This document shows, one piece after another, positions 26,615 through 33,439 of a stretch of 36,728 bases of DNA. Both the position numbers and the translations under genes were made by a program. The notes under the pieces were generated by a model, which did not search any database, was not told the DNA's origin, and saw only the letters and a list, made by a program, of their open reading frames with translations. Origin of the DNA: DAOPMC01 sp035392025 (GTDB lineage: Bacteria; Bacillota_I; Bacilli_A; RF39; UBA660); contig DAOPMC010000009.1 in assembly GCA_035392025.1 (NCBI GenBank), positions 1-36,728 on the forward strand, given 5' to 3'. Within the stretch, counting starts at the first letter, position 1; each line of letters opens with the position of its first letter.

Positions 26615-27312
26615 CAATTTACCTTATGTAAGATATTAAAATCAATATCATGATAAGTTACTTTCCAAAAGTCATAACTAACTTCACCAGAAGAAGTATT
26701 TTTAATGGCAATATTATTATTACCTTTATAATACCAATGCCCACCAGTATTATATATTCTATCTTTATCCCAGCCAAGAGCAATTAGCATAGATTTCATC
26801 ATACCAGAATATCCACCACCGCCACACATTAGAAATATATATTTATCTTTAGGAAAATAGTATTCTAAATATTCCATAGATTCTTCATAATTAGCAATAT
26901 ATTCCCCATCCTCAGTTAAAGTAAATAAAGTTGTTCCTTGATAAGTATTGCCAACTTCTTCTGGTAATCCAGTCACATTCACTATTAATGGAAAAGGGAC
27001 TGCTTCAAATCCTTTAATAATTCCAGATAAATATGAATCTCCACCAATACTTTCATAATCGCCTTCATCAATTAACATTCTCATATCACGATAAACACTA
27101 TCATCACGATTTAAATAATTATCAATAGTTTCTTCATTTATATTTTTATCAATTCCAAAACTCGTTCCACGAACCCCATCTGTAATTTCAGGTTTTGGTA
27201 ACTCCTGCTTTTTAATGACCTCATTATTATTAAATACCAAATACGAAGTTACACCACCGGCAACAAATGTTAATAAAATAACAATAATTACAATTAAATT
27301 CTTATTTTTCAT
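26614..27312 (-). CDS. Membrane-anchored rhodanese-like protein
   Basis: An N-terminal helix (about 5-26) places a rhodanese-like domain outside the cytosol. The segment YIFLMCGGGGYSGMMKSML has the catalytic Cys (C163) at the end of a beta strand in a loop before a helix, and ALGWDKDRIYNTGGHWYY is the usual following strand and turn. Rhodaneses move sulfane sulfur through a Cys persulfide. The loop is Gly-rich and lacks the basic residues common in thiosulfate enzymes. GGAGG lies 13 nt before ATG, a long spacing. It links the cytosolic cluster genes to the two thioredoxin-like genes. Confidence 0.68.
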   Translation of the reverse strand: MKNKNLIVIIVILLTFVAGGVTSYLVFNNNEVIKKQELPKPEITDGVRGTSFGIDKNINEETIDNYLNRDDSVYRDMRMLIDEGDYESIGGDSYLSGIIKGFEAVPFPLIVNVTGLPEEVGNTYQGTTLFTLTEDGEYIANYEESMEYLEYYFPKDKYIFLMCGGGGYSGMMKSMLIALGWDKDRIYNTGGHWYYKGNNNIAIKNTSSGEVSYDFWKVTYHDIDFNILHKVN

Positions 27313-27335
27313 ATATCTTATTTTTCCTCCAAATA

Positions 27336-27680
27336 TTATTCACTAAATCTCTTACAGTTCTTTCTATTGCAGTATTTTCCATGTGGCATATTATTACATA
27401 AGTGATAATTTCCACCCTCTATTTTTAATGTTCTACCATTTACTAGAGCATCGGCTATTTTCCCTCTTGCATCATCATATATCTTTTGTACGGTTGTTCT
27501 AGCAACCCCCATAAAACTAGCACATTCCTCTTGAGTCAAATTGTTATAGTCAATTAATCTAATTGCTTCAAATTCTTCTAAACTCATATCAACATAGATT
27601 TCTTCGCTAAGGTTTCTTGGTCCAAATATATTTATTTTAGGTTCTGAACAAATAGTTCTTGATTTTACTGGTCTTGCCAT
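27336..27680 (-). CDS. DUF134-family helix-turn-helix protein, likely operon regulator
   Basis: 114 aa. The N-terminus MARPVKSRTICSEPKINIFGP and the helix-turn-helix LEEFEAIRLIDYNNLTQEEC, then GVARTTVQKIYDDARGKIADAL, match DUF134 proteins. The C-terminal Cys-rich tail (CNNMPHGKYCNRKNCKRF) could bind a metal or Fe-S cluster. DUF134 genes often accompany NifX-like and Mrp genes. I infer that it senses cluster or metal state and may bind the palindrome at 31151-31176. AAGGAG lies before ATG. Confidence 0.82.
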   Translation of the reverse strand: MARPVKSRTICSEPKINIFGPRNLSEEIYVDMSLEEFEAIRLIDYNNLTQEECASFMGVARTTVQKIYDDARGKIADALVNGRTLKIEGGNYHLCNNMPHGKYCNRKNCKRFSE

Positions 27681-27692
27681 ATATATTACTCC

Positions 27693-27914
27693 TTATCTAG
27701 CCCTATTACGAAATCCTCTACCATTTCTACGTCCTAATCCTAGTCCACGACCGAGCAGTGGTTTTTTAGATATAACTTGATTAGTTGATTGATTATCATT
27801 TTTTTGTTCTTCGTTGTTAGTTTTAACATTTTCTTGATTAGGATTACAATTTCCTAAACCTCTTCCAGTTTTTGATCCTTCACCATTAGGACCTGTTCCA
27901 TCTAATCTTGGCAT
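27693..27914 (-). CDS. DUF5320-like small Gly/Arg-rich protein
   Basis: 73 aa starting MPRLDGTGPNGEGSKTGRGL, the hallmark of DUF5320 proteins that occur with NifX-like genes. The middle is Asn/Gln-rich and disordered, and the C-terminus is a Gly/Arg repeat (GRGLGLGRRNGRGFRNR). No Cys ligand beyond the one in GLGNC. Function unknown. AAAGGAG precedes ATG. Confidence 0.75.
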   Translation of the reverse strand: MPRLDGTGPNGEGSKTGRGLGNCNPNQENVKTNNEEQKNDNQSTNQVISKKPLLGRGLGLGRRNGRGFRNRAR

Positions 27915-27946
27915 AATATCACTCCTTTCTTTTATAAAATTTAATA

Positions 27947-28303
27947 CTAATCATTACAATTTCCATCAAATTCATGTTTATTACATACACTCTTATCTGA
28001 TACTAAACTTCCATCTATATAACTTTTAATAATTTTGTCTAAACTACCTTCACAGCCAACTATTACCTCGATACTTTTCTCTTTAAATAATTTCTGAGCA
28101 GAACTTCCCATACCTGAAGAGATTATAATGTTTACCCCTCTGCCACTTAAATAATTTGGTAAAAAACCTGGTTTATGTCCTGAATTTTTTATAAAATCCT
28201 CATGCTCGATTTTTCCATTTACTACATCATAAAGTTTAAATCCTTCACAATGACCAAAATGATCACTACATTGATTATTATCAGTTGCTATTGCTATTTT
28301 CAT
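27947..28303 (-). CDS. NifX/ORP-like iron-molybdenum cofactor-binding domain protein
   Basis: 118 aa of the NifX/NafY/orange-protein fold: MKIAIATDNNQCSDHFGHCE, strand KLYDVVNGKIE, GVNIIISSGMGSSAQKLFKE, then EVIVGCEGSLDKIIKSYIDG. The SDHFGHCE loop and the extra Cys residues could bind a metal-sulfur cluster. No nif structural genes are seen here, so a nitrogenase role is unlikely; ORP-type proteins carry Mo-Cu-S clusters in sulfate reducers. ATGA overlap with the ATPase before it; AAGGAGG precedes ATG. Confidence 0.85.
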   Translation of the reverse strand: MKIAIATDNNQCSDHFGHCEGFKLYDVVNGKIEHEDFIKNSGHKPGFLPNYLSGRGVNIIISSGMGSSAQKLFKEKSIEVIVGCEGSLDKIIKSYIDGSLVSDKSVCNKHEFDGNCND

Positions 28304-29151
28304 AAATATTCCTCCTTATAAATTTTAAATATTTTTTCAGCTATTTTCTTTATTTCTCTACCCGCCCTGCTTGTTTGATACGAAATAATTGGCTTTAAAT
28401 CATTAATTGATTTAATTACCATATCATCATACGGAATCAGACCTATAATTTCAATATTTCTCTCTTTACAATAATCTTTAACTTTTTCAGTCATATTGCA
28501 ATTTATATCATATTTGTTTATACAAACCAATGACTTTATTTTAAAACTATTGATTAGCTCTAATAACCTTTCTAAATCATTTAACCCAGATAATGTCGGT
28601 TCAGTTACAATAAGACAAAAATCAGTATCAGTGACAGATGATATTACTGGACAACCTATTCCAGGGGAACCATCAACAATAATGATTTCATTATTATTTT
28701 TTACTTTACTTCTTAATTTTGTTATAAGCCTTCCCGACCCATCAGCACCAATTTCCATATCCGCTCTTATCAAATTACCATTTTTTATTTTTTCTTCTAT
28801 AATATCAGCAACATGATTATCAAACATTTCAATTGCACCAACTGGGCATACCAATTTACAAATTCCACAGCCTTCACATTTTAAACTATCAACTTTATAA
28901 TCTTTAATAGCATCAAATTTACAATTTCTAAAGCATTTACCACACCTTATACATTTATCTGAATTAATTCTTGCTGTTTTACCAGAATAAAACGATTCTT
29001 TTTCTGTCTGTTTTCCTTTATAGTATAAATACATATTGGCTGCATCAACATCACAATCAATTTTTATACTATTCTTAATTGTTTCAGCTATTCCAACAGC
29101 TATTGTCGTTTTTCCGGTTCCACCTTTTCCGCTTAATACTGTTACCTGCAT
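28300..29151 (-). CDS. MinD/ParA-type ATPase with 2[4Fe-4S] ferredoxin insert
   Basis: P-loop ATPase of the Mrp/MinD group with a ferredoxin-like insert. VTVLSGKGGTGKTT (deviant Walker A, 4-17) is followed by the insert: C67-x2-C70-x2-C73-x3-C77 and C92-x2-C95-x2-C98-x3-C102. Walker B is IIIVDGSPGIGCP. Proteins of this class sit beside NifX-like genes and probably build or transfer Fe-S or mixed-metal clusters using ATP. It overlaps its paralogue upstream by 10 nt and starts with AAGGAG before ATG. The two ATPases probably form a heterodimer. Confidence 0.88.
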   Translation of the reverse strand: MQVTVLSGKGGTGKTTIAVGIAETIKNSIKIDCDVDAANMYLYYKGKQTEKESFYSGKTARINSDKCIRCGKCFRNCKFDAIKDYKVDSLKCEGCGICKLVCPVGAIEMFDNHVADIIEEKIKNGNLIRADMEIGADGSGRLITKLRSKVKNNNEIIIVDGSPGIGCPVISSVTDTDFCLIVTEPTLSGLNDLERLLELINSFKIKSLVCINKYDINCNMTEKVKDYCKERNIEIIGLIPYDDMVIKSINDLKPIISYQTSRAGREIKKIAEKIFKIYKEEYL

Positions 29152-29972
29152 AATAAATGCTCCTTTATATTTTTGCTTAAATCAATAAATACTTTTTTAT
29201 AACTATCATTATCAATTAATAAATTGCCATTAGAATATAATTCAGCTATTTTTTTATCATAATTTATTTCGCCTAATATTTTTATATTTTTATTTTCACA
29301 ATATTTTTTTATAATATTGTCGTGTTTAATAACTCTGTTGATAACAACTCCAAAAGGTATTTTTAAATTTTCAACCAATGTGATAGCTCTTTTTAAATCG
29401 TGTAATCCAAATTCTGTAGGTTCTGTGACTAATATAGCACAACCGGCATAACTTAGTGTATTTACAACATTACAAGATGTGCCGGGGGCTGAATCAATAA
29501 TATTAATTTCTGAACTTAAATTACTTAATAGTTTTTTTACTAATGAAGAAGATATTGCTTCACCAATATTTAGAACTCCTCTAAGACATTTTATATTACG
29601 ACAAGTTCCTTTTTCAATAATTCCAATTTTTTTCTTTTTATAACTAATAGCTCCATAATCACATACTATTTTACAGCCACCACAACTATGGCAGAGTTTA
29701 TCAAAAACTAATATATCATCTTTTGCTATGGCAAGAGCATTAAAGTCACAAAAACTTACACACTTATAGCACTTCTGACACCTATTAGTATCAATGCTCG
29801 GTATATCAACTTCTACATTGTCAATGTTTTCAATTTTAGGTTTAAGAAAGATAAAACCATTGGGTTCTTCAACATCAGCATCTACATAATTAGCTTCCAT
29901 ACATAATGCTAAATTAGTAGATACTAAAGTTTTTCCCGTTCCGCCTTTACCACTAAGCACTACAATATTAAT
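29142..29972 (-). CDS. Paralogous MinD-type ferredoxin ATPase, probable AUU start
   Basis: Same build as its neighbour: GKGGTGKT Walker A at 8-15, ferredoxin insert with C65, C68, C71, C75 and C94, C97, C100, C104, and Walker B NIIDSAPGTSCN. The start is odd. The first usual start codon is GTG 29960, about 20 nt after AAGGTGG and already past part of the first beta strand. An ATT at 29972-29970, 8 nt after AAGGTGG and directly after an in-frame TAA, gives INIVVLSGKGG, which aligns residue for residue with MQVTVLSGKGG of the paralogue. I therefore start at ATT; GTG 29960 is the fallback. Confidence 0.85.
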   Translation of the reverse strand: MNIVVLSGKGGTGKTLVSTNLALCMEANYVDADVEEPNGFIFLKPKIENIDNVEVDIPSIDTNRCQKCYKCVSFCDFNALAIAKDDILVFDKLCHSCGGCKIVCDYGAISYKKKKIGIIEKGTCRNIKCLRGVLNIGEAISSSLVKKLLSNLSSEINIIDSAPGTSCNVVNTLSYAGCAILVTEPTEFGLHDLKRAITLVENLKIPFGVVINRVIKHDNIIKKYCENKNIKILGEINYDKKIAELYSNGNLLIDNDSYKKVFIDLSKNIKEHLLCR

Positions 29973-30007
29973 TTATAGCACCACCTTTCTTATAACCAAA
30001 AAATATA

Positions 30008-30343
30008 TTAATTATTAAATTCTTTTAACTTATTTCCTTTATATTCATTAATAATATCCGAAATCTTTTTTACATCAGAAGTAAATATTTTTATATTTGA
30101 TCTTTTTAATACTTCATTCGCATGTGGACCAATATTTCCTGTTACAATAGCATCTATGTTTTCTTTTAAAACTAAATTAGCCGCTTCAATTCCAGCTCCA
30201 GCATTTGAATTTATGGCGGTATTCTCAATTACTTTAAAGCCATCATCTTCTATATCATAAATGCAAAAATATTCACACCTCCCAAATCTTGAATCCATTA
30301 AACTGTTCTCTTCTTTTCCTTGTGATGAAATAGCTATTTTCAT
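30008..30343 (-). CDS. NifX/ORP-like protein, first copy
   Basis: 111 aa, same fold as the protein at 27947-28303 but clearly diverged: MKIAISSQGKEENSLMDSRF, GRCEYFCIYD, NAGAGIEAANLVLKE, DAIVTGNIGPHANEVLK. The MDSRFGRCEYF loop is the likely ligand-binding site and carries one Cys. ATGA overlap with mrp (4 nt) and GGAGG before ATG. Two different NifX-like proteins with two ATPases suggest two carrier and ATPase pairs. Confidence 0.85.
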   Translation of the reverse strand: MKIAISSQGKEENSLMDSRFGRCEYFCIYDIEDDGFKVIENTAINSNAGAGIEAANLVLKENIDAIVTGNIGPHANEVLKRSNIKIFTSDVKKISDIINEYKGNKLKEFNN

Positions 30344-31095
30344 ACATTTTCCTCCTTTATTTTTTCAAAATCATTGAAAATATCCTTTATTGCATAATCT
30401 TCAATATCTCCATTATTAATAATTTCTGTTAATTTAACATCAATTGGAACCTTATCTATAACTATGGTTTCTAATTTTTCAGCAATATCATCTATTTTGC
30501 TTTCGCCAAATAAGTTTATTTTATTATTACATTTGTCACAAACTAAATAACTCATATTTTCAATTAATCCTAATATTTTTATATTCATTTTTTTAGACAT
30601 ATTATAAAATTTCTTTACAATCATATTAACTAAATCCTGCGGTGTAGTAACAATAACTACACCATCAATAGGTAAAGATTGATATAAGGTAATTGCAATA
30701 TCACTTGTTCCGGGAGGCATATCAACTATCAAATAATCAAGTTCACCCCATGATGTATCATTATATAATTGCATTAATACATTAGATAAAAGTGGTCCTC
30801 TCCAAATCGTAGGATCCTCCTCATTTTCTAAAAACATATTAACCGACACAATTTCTATACCTAGTTTAGATACTAAAGGTAAAAGTCCTTCTTCAACTAC
30901 TTTGCCTTTATTTTTTAAACCAAACATATTTTGAATTGAGGGCCCAGTAATATCAGCATCTAAAATACCAACCTTAAATCCTTCATTTCTTAATTTAATA
31001 GCTAATAAAGATGAAATAACTGATTTTCCAACCCCACCTTTGCCACTTCCAACAGCTATTATTTTACTAATAAAATTAGACTTATCATTCAACAT
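30340..31095 (-). CDS. mrp: Mrp/ApbC-type Fe-S cluster carrier ATPase
   Basis: Cytosolic P-loop ATPase that carries and transfers [4Fe-4S] clusters. GSGKGGVGKS (about 16-25), DADITGPSI, YLIVDMPPGTSD, and the CxxC in LVCDKCNNKI whose Cys pair bridges a cluster in the dimer. The N-terminal DUF59 domain found in many Mrp proteins is absent, as in ORP-linked forms. ATG 31095 follows GGAGG by 5 nt; TTG 31107 would lie upstream of that site. First gene of the operon, about 45 nt after the palindromic promoter. Confidence 0.92.
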   Translation of the reverse strand: MLNDKSNFISKIIAVGSGKGGVGKSVISSLLAIKLRNEGFKVGILDADITGPSIQNMFGLKNKGKVVEEGLLPLVSKLGIEIVSVNMFLENEEDPTIWRGPLLSNVLMQLYNDTSWGELDYLIVDMPPGTSDIAITLYQSLPIDGVVIVTTPQDLVNMIVKKFYNMSKKMNIKILGLIENMSYLVCDKCNNKINLFGESKIDDIAEKLETIVIDKVPIDVKLTEIINNGDIEDYAIKDIFNDFEKIKEENV

Positions 31096-31141
31096 AAATA
31101 CCTCCAAATTAAAAATAATATTTTTCTATCTATACAAATTT

Positions 31142-31176
31142 AGTATATAGCAATTATTGACATATGTCAATAATTG
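31142..31176 (-). promoter_or_regulatory. Operon promoter embedded in a 26-bp perfect palindrome
   Basis: On the minus strand TTGACA (31170-31165), 17-nt spacer and TATACT (31147-31142). The palindrome at 31151-31176 has half-site CAATTATTGACAT and covers the whole -35 and most of the spacer, so a bound dimer would block RNA polymerase. The DUF134 protein of the operon is the obvious candidate. Confidence 0.75.
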
Positions 31177-31185
31177 TATTGTAAC

Positions 31186-31214
31186 AAAAAAGGTTATGTC
31201 ATCAAACATAACTT
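31186..31214 (-). terminator. Terminator after the relaxase gene
   Basis: Minus strand AGTTATGT-(6 nt)-ACATAACC followed by six T. Confidence 0.8.
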
Positions 31215-31229
31215 TCGCTTTATTTATTA

Positions 31230-32558
31230 TTAAAGACTATAATCGTCATCTTTTCTTTTTTCCTTTTCTTGTTCAAATAATTGATGAAACTGTTCACTTG
31301 CTTTATCCATTTCACGACTTATCTTTTTAAGCGAATTTTCAATTTCATACTTAGCAGAAAATTTTGCTTTATTAGTACTACCGGTAAAGTAACTATTCAA
31401 TATCACTTTTCTCATTACTTTCTTATTAGAAAAACTGTGCTTTCGCCACGCAAGACAAGCAGATGATTTTATAAGATCATTTACATCAATCTTATCTTTT
31501 TGGTTTGAAGAATCTAACTTTCTATCCTTAGCATGATTGATAATTGCATTTAAAATATAATTGTCTAAATATCTTTCTTTACTGTCCAACAAGCCCTTAT
31601 TATGATAATTTTCAATTTTGTTGGATTTGTTTAGCTCTATATAATATTTATTCAAATTCTTTAAGTCTTTATCAATAATACCTTTATATACTCTTAAATC
31701 AGATTTTTTGTCATTAAACAAGTATTCTTTTATCTCGTTAGTTAATTTTTTAATTTCATTGTTTCTAATTGAATTATATTTAACTTTGTTATAATTGTCA
31801 GCACCTTGATATTTACTAACTAAATCACCAAGTCTAAATATCTTTTCTTCTAAGAAGATATCTTTCTTATTCTTTAATGTGAAATTCTTATCTTTAGGAT
31901 TGAAATATGATTTTAAGTAATCAATATCTTTATTAGTTTTAGTTAATAGATTAGTATAATAATTCCCTCTTTCAACTGATAATATAACTTGATCTTTCAA
32001 ATAATTCATTTCCCTTTGAGATAGTTGTCCTTTTGTTCTATATGAAAATTTATTTTGTTTAGTAACATAATTAGGTTTCTTCTCAATAAAAGAGAAGTGA
32101 AAGTGATAGTTATCAGTATCGGTATGTAATGCTACTTGATATGACATATTACTTGTATTTTTAAATCCACATTCTTTAAAAAATCTAGGTAGTACTTCAC
32201 TTATCATTTTCTTTTCTAAATCTTCTAATGAGATATTAGAATCAATATAATCATTGTTAAAACTTACTATACCCTTCCATAAATTAGATTTCTTAAGATA
32301 TTTTTGATAATCAGTTTTTCTTTTATCAATTTCTTTTTTAGTAGCATAACTACCATCTTCTAGCACTAAATTAAATTTTTTATTCTTAAGTGTTCCATCA
32401 TAATAGTCAAACATATTTTCAGCTTGCTTTATTGGATTAGAGTAATAATCAAACATACCATTAATGTTGTTTATCATCTTATCTGATATTTTTTTATTAT
32501 TCAAAGCTAAATGGAATTGTGTTTTCAAAACAACTTTAGGACTAGTCATGGAAGTCAT
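31230..32558 (-). CDS. Mobilization relaxase (MobP-like, HUH)
   Basis: DNA-nicking transesterase that would cut oriT and lead the strand during conjugal transfer. The metal-binding HUH region is VALHTDTDNYHFHFSF (about residues 147-162 from this start), with NYHFHF giving the paired His and the earlier HTDTD the third ligand region. The C-terminal half is basic and helical. A catalytic Tyr cannot be fixed by eye. ATG 32558 is chosen because AGGAA lies about 9 nt upstream; it overlaps the accessory gene by 17 nt. Followed by a strong terminator. Confidence 0.8.
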   Translation of the reverse strand: MTSMTSPKVVLKTQFHLALNNKKISDKMINNINGMFDYYSNPIKQAENMFDYYDGTLKNKKFNLVLEDGSYATKKEIDKRKTDYQKYLKKSNLWKGIVSFNNDYIDSNISLEDLEKKMISEVLPRFFKECGFKNTSNMSYQVALHTDTDNYHFHFSFIEKKPNYVTKQNKFSYRTKGQLSQREMNYLKDQVILSVERGNYYTNLLTKTNKDIDYLKSYFNPKDKNFTLKNKKDIFLEEKIFRLGDLVSKYQGADNYNKVKYNSIRNNEIKKLTNEIKEYLFNDKKSDLRVYKGIIDKDLKNLNKYYIELNKSNKIENYHNKGLLDSKERYLDNYILNAIINHAKDRKLDSSNQKDKIDVNDLIKSSACLAWRKHSFSNKKVMRKVILNSYFTGSTNKAKFSAKYEIENSLKKISREMDKASEQFHQLFEQEKEKRKDDDYSL

Positions 32559-32871
32559 TATTCTTATTCCTAATAAGTTCTTGTAAACAAACATCATTAT
32601 ATGGATTCATGTTATCAGCAAATCCCATGTTAGCAAATAATTGTTTCAATATCTTATATTGAACATTACTAAAATTACTTAACTTATTAAGTTCTTTAAT
32701 TGTCTTTTCAAGCAGATTATTAGTATCCTCACTTAAACCAAGCGCATCATTTTTTACTAAATTAGAAATATAATTGTTAATTGATATTTTTTCTTTTTGA
32801 CTAGACAACTTGTCCTTTAACTGATTATACAATGACTCTTCAATTCTAAATGTTACTTTCTTGATCAACAT
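32542..32871 (-). CDS. Relaxosome accessory protein, ribbon-helix-helix (MobC-like)
   Basis: 109 aa. The N-terminal strand KKVTFRIEESLYNQLKDKL and following helices (ISINNYISNLVKN) fit a ribbon-helix-helix DNA-binding domain, and the C-terminal half is helical. Such proteins bind oriT and direct the relaxase. ATG 32871 lies 6 nt after AAGGAGG; TTG 32877 is too close. It overlaps both neighbours, forming a tight three-gene unit. Confidence 0.72.
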   Translation of the reverse strand: MLIKKVTFRIEESLYNQLKDKLSSQKEKISINNYISNLVKNDALGLSEDTNNLLEKTIKELNKLSNFSNVQYKILKQLFANMGFADNMNPYNDVCLQELIRNKNNDFHD

Positions 32872-33061
32872 TATCAACCTCCTTCATTCTGATATTTAAA
32901 TTGTCTTTCATACTATTTAAAAAATTAACATAGGCATATTTTAACATCTCGAGTATTTGTTCATTCATACTGATATGGTTATGTTTCGCTAGTAATTTAA
33001 TTCCATCTTTTAAATCTTTCTGAAGTCTTAAAGTAGTTCTTGCATTATTACTTACTCTCGT
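32846..33061 (-). CDS. Small ribbon-helix-helix protein with non-standard start
   Basis: About 71 aa, reading TRVSNNARTTLRLQKDLKDG, then IKLLAKHNHISMNEQILEML, with a strand then two helices as in Arc/CopG-type regulators. No ATG, GTG or TTG lies near the start. A full AAAGGAGG (core 33074-33070) precedes ACG 33061 by 8 nt and ATA 33067 by 2 nt. An in-frame TAA lies further up. The first ATG is about codon 34 and would delete half the fold. The end overlaps the next gene's start by 26 nt. Either a rare start codon is used or the gene is newly damaged. Confidence 0.5.
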   Translation of the reverse strand, partial: TRVSNNARTTLRLQKDLKDGIKLLAKHNHISMNEQILEMLKYAYVNFLNSMKDNLNIRMKEVDNVDQESNI

Positions 33062-33079
33062 ATTTATTTCCTCCTTTCT

Positions 33080-33439
33080 TTATACTAAATCGGCACTATG
33101 ACATATAAATATTTAATAATGAGCATAAGAGAGTGACACCTACAAATCGATTATTATCAATAAACATTGATAATTTTTCAGTGTCACAAGATTTCGCACT
33201 TGCGAAATCTACCGACTTTTACTTTTATTTCCCTATATTAATTGGTAATTATTATTTATAACCAGTAGTCATTAGTTTAAAAGTGCCGACTTTCCAATTC
33301 TTAATTATTTTCATATGTTTTAATGCTTGTTGGTAAGGTTAAGGAATGAAATGTTCCTTAACCCTGATCAATTGTATAGTCAATAACAATTTTTCAAGAG
33401 TCCAGATGAGCAACAAAGTTGCTCTTGAAAAATTATTAT
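33080..33439. other. Inverted-repeat-rich non-coding region, presumed oriT
   Basis: About 360 bp without a gene, holding six inverted repeats: TCGGCACT/AGTGCCGA (33090-33097, 33282-33289); GTGACAC/GTGTCAC (33133-33139, 33181-33187); ATTATCAAT/ATTGATAAT with 4-nt loop (33153-33174); AGATTTCGC/GCGAAATCT with 4-nt loop (33189-33210); GGTTAAGGAA/TTCCTTAACC (33337-33363); and a 13-bp pair (33388-33400, 33422-33434) that competes with an inner GAGCAAC/GTTGCTC hairpin (33408-33424). Position next to the RHH and relaxase genes supports an origin of transfer. The nic site is not identified. Confidence 0.55.

Noticed and set aside
27947..30343. NifX and ferredoxin-ATPase genes as evidence of nitrogen fixation
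   Set aside because: No nifHDK, nifB or nifE/N is present, and such genes are common with Mrp and DUF134 in organisms that do not fix nitrogen.
33153..33210. Short hairpins that could suggest a CRISPR-like array
   Set aside because: Each repeat is different and none recurs at regular spacing, so this is not an array. No cas genes are present.
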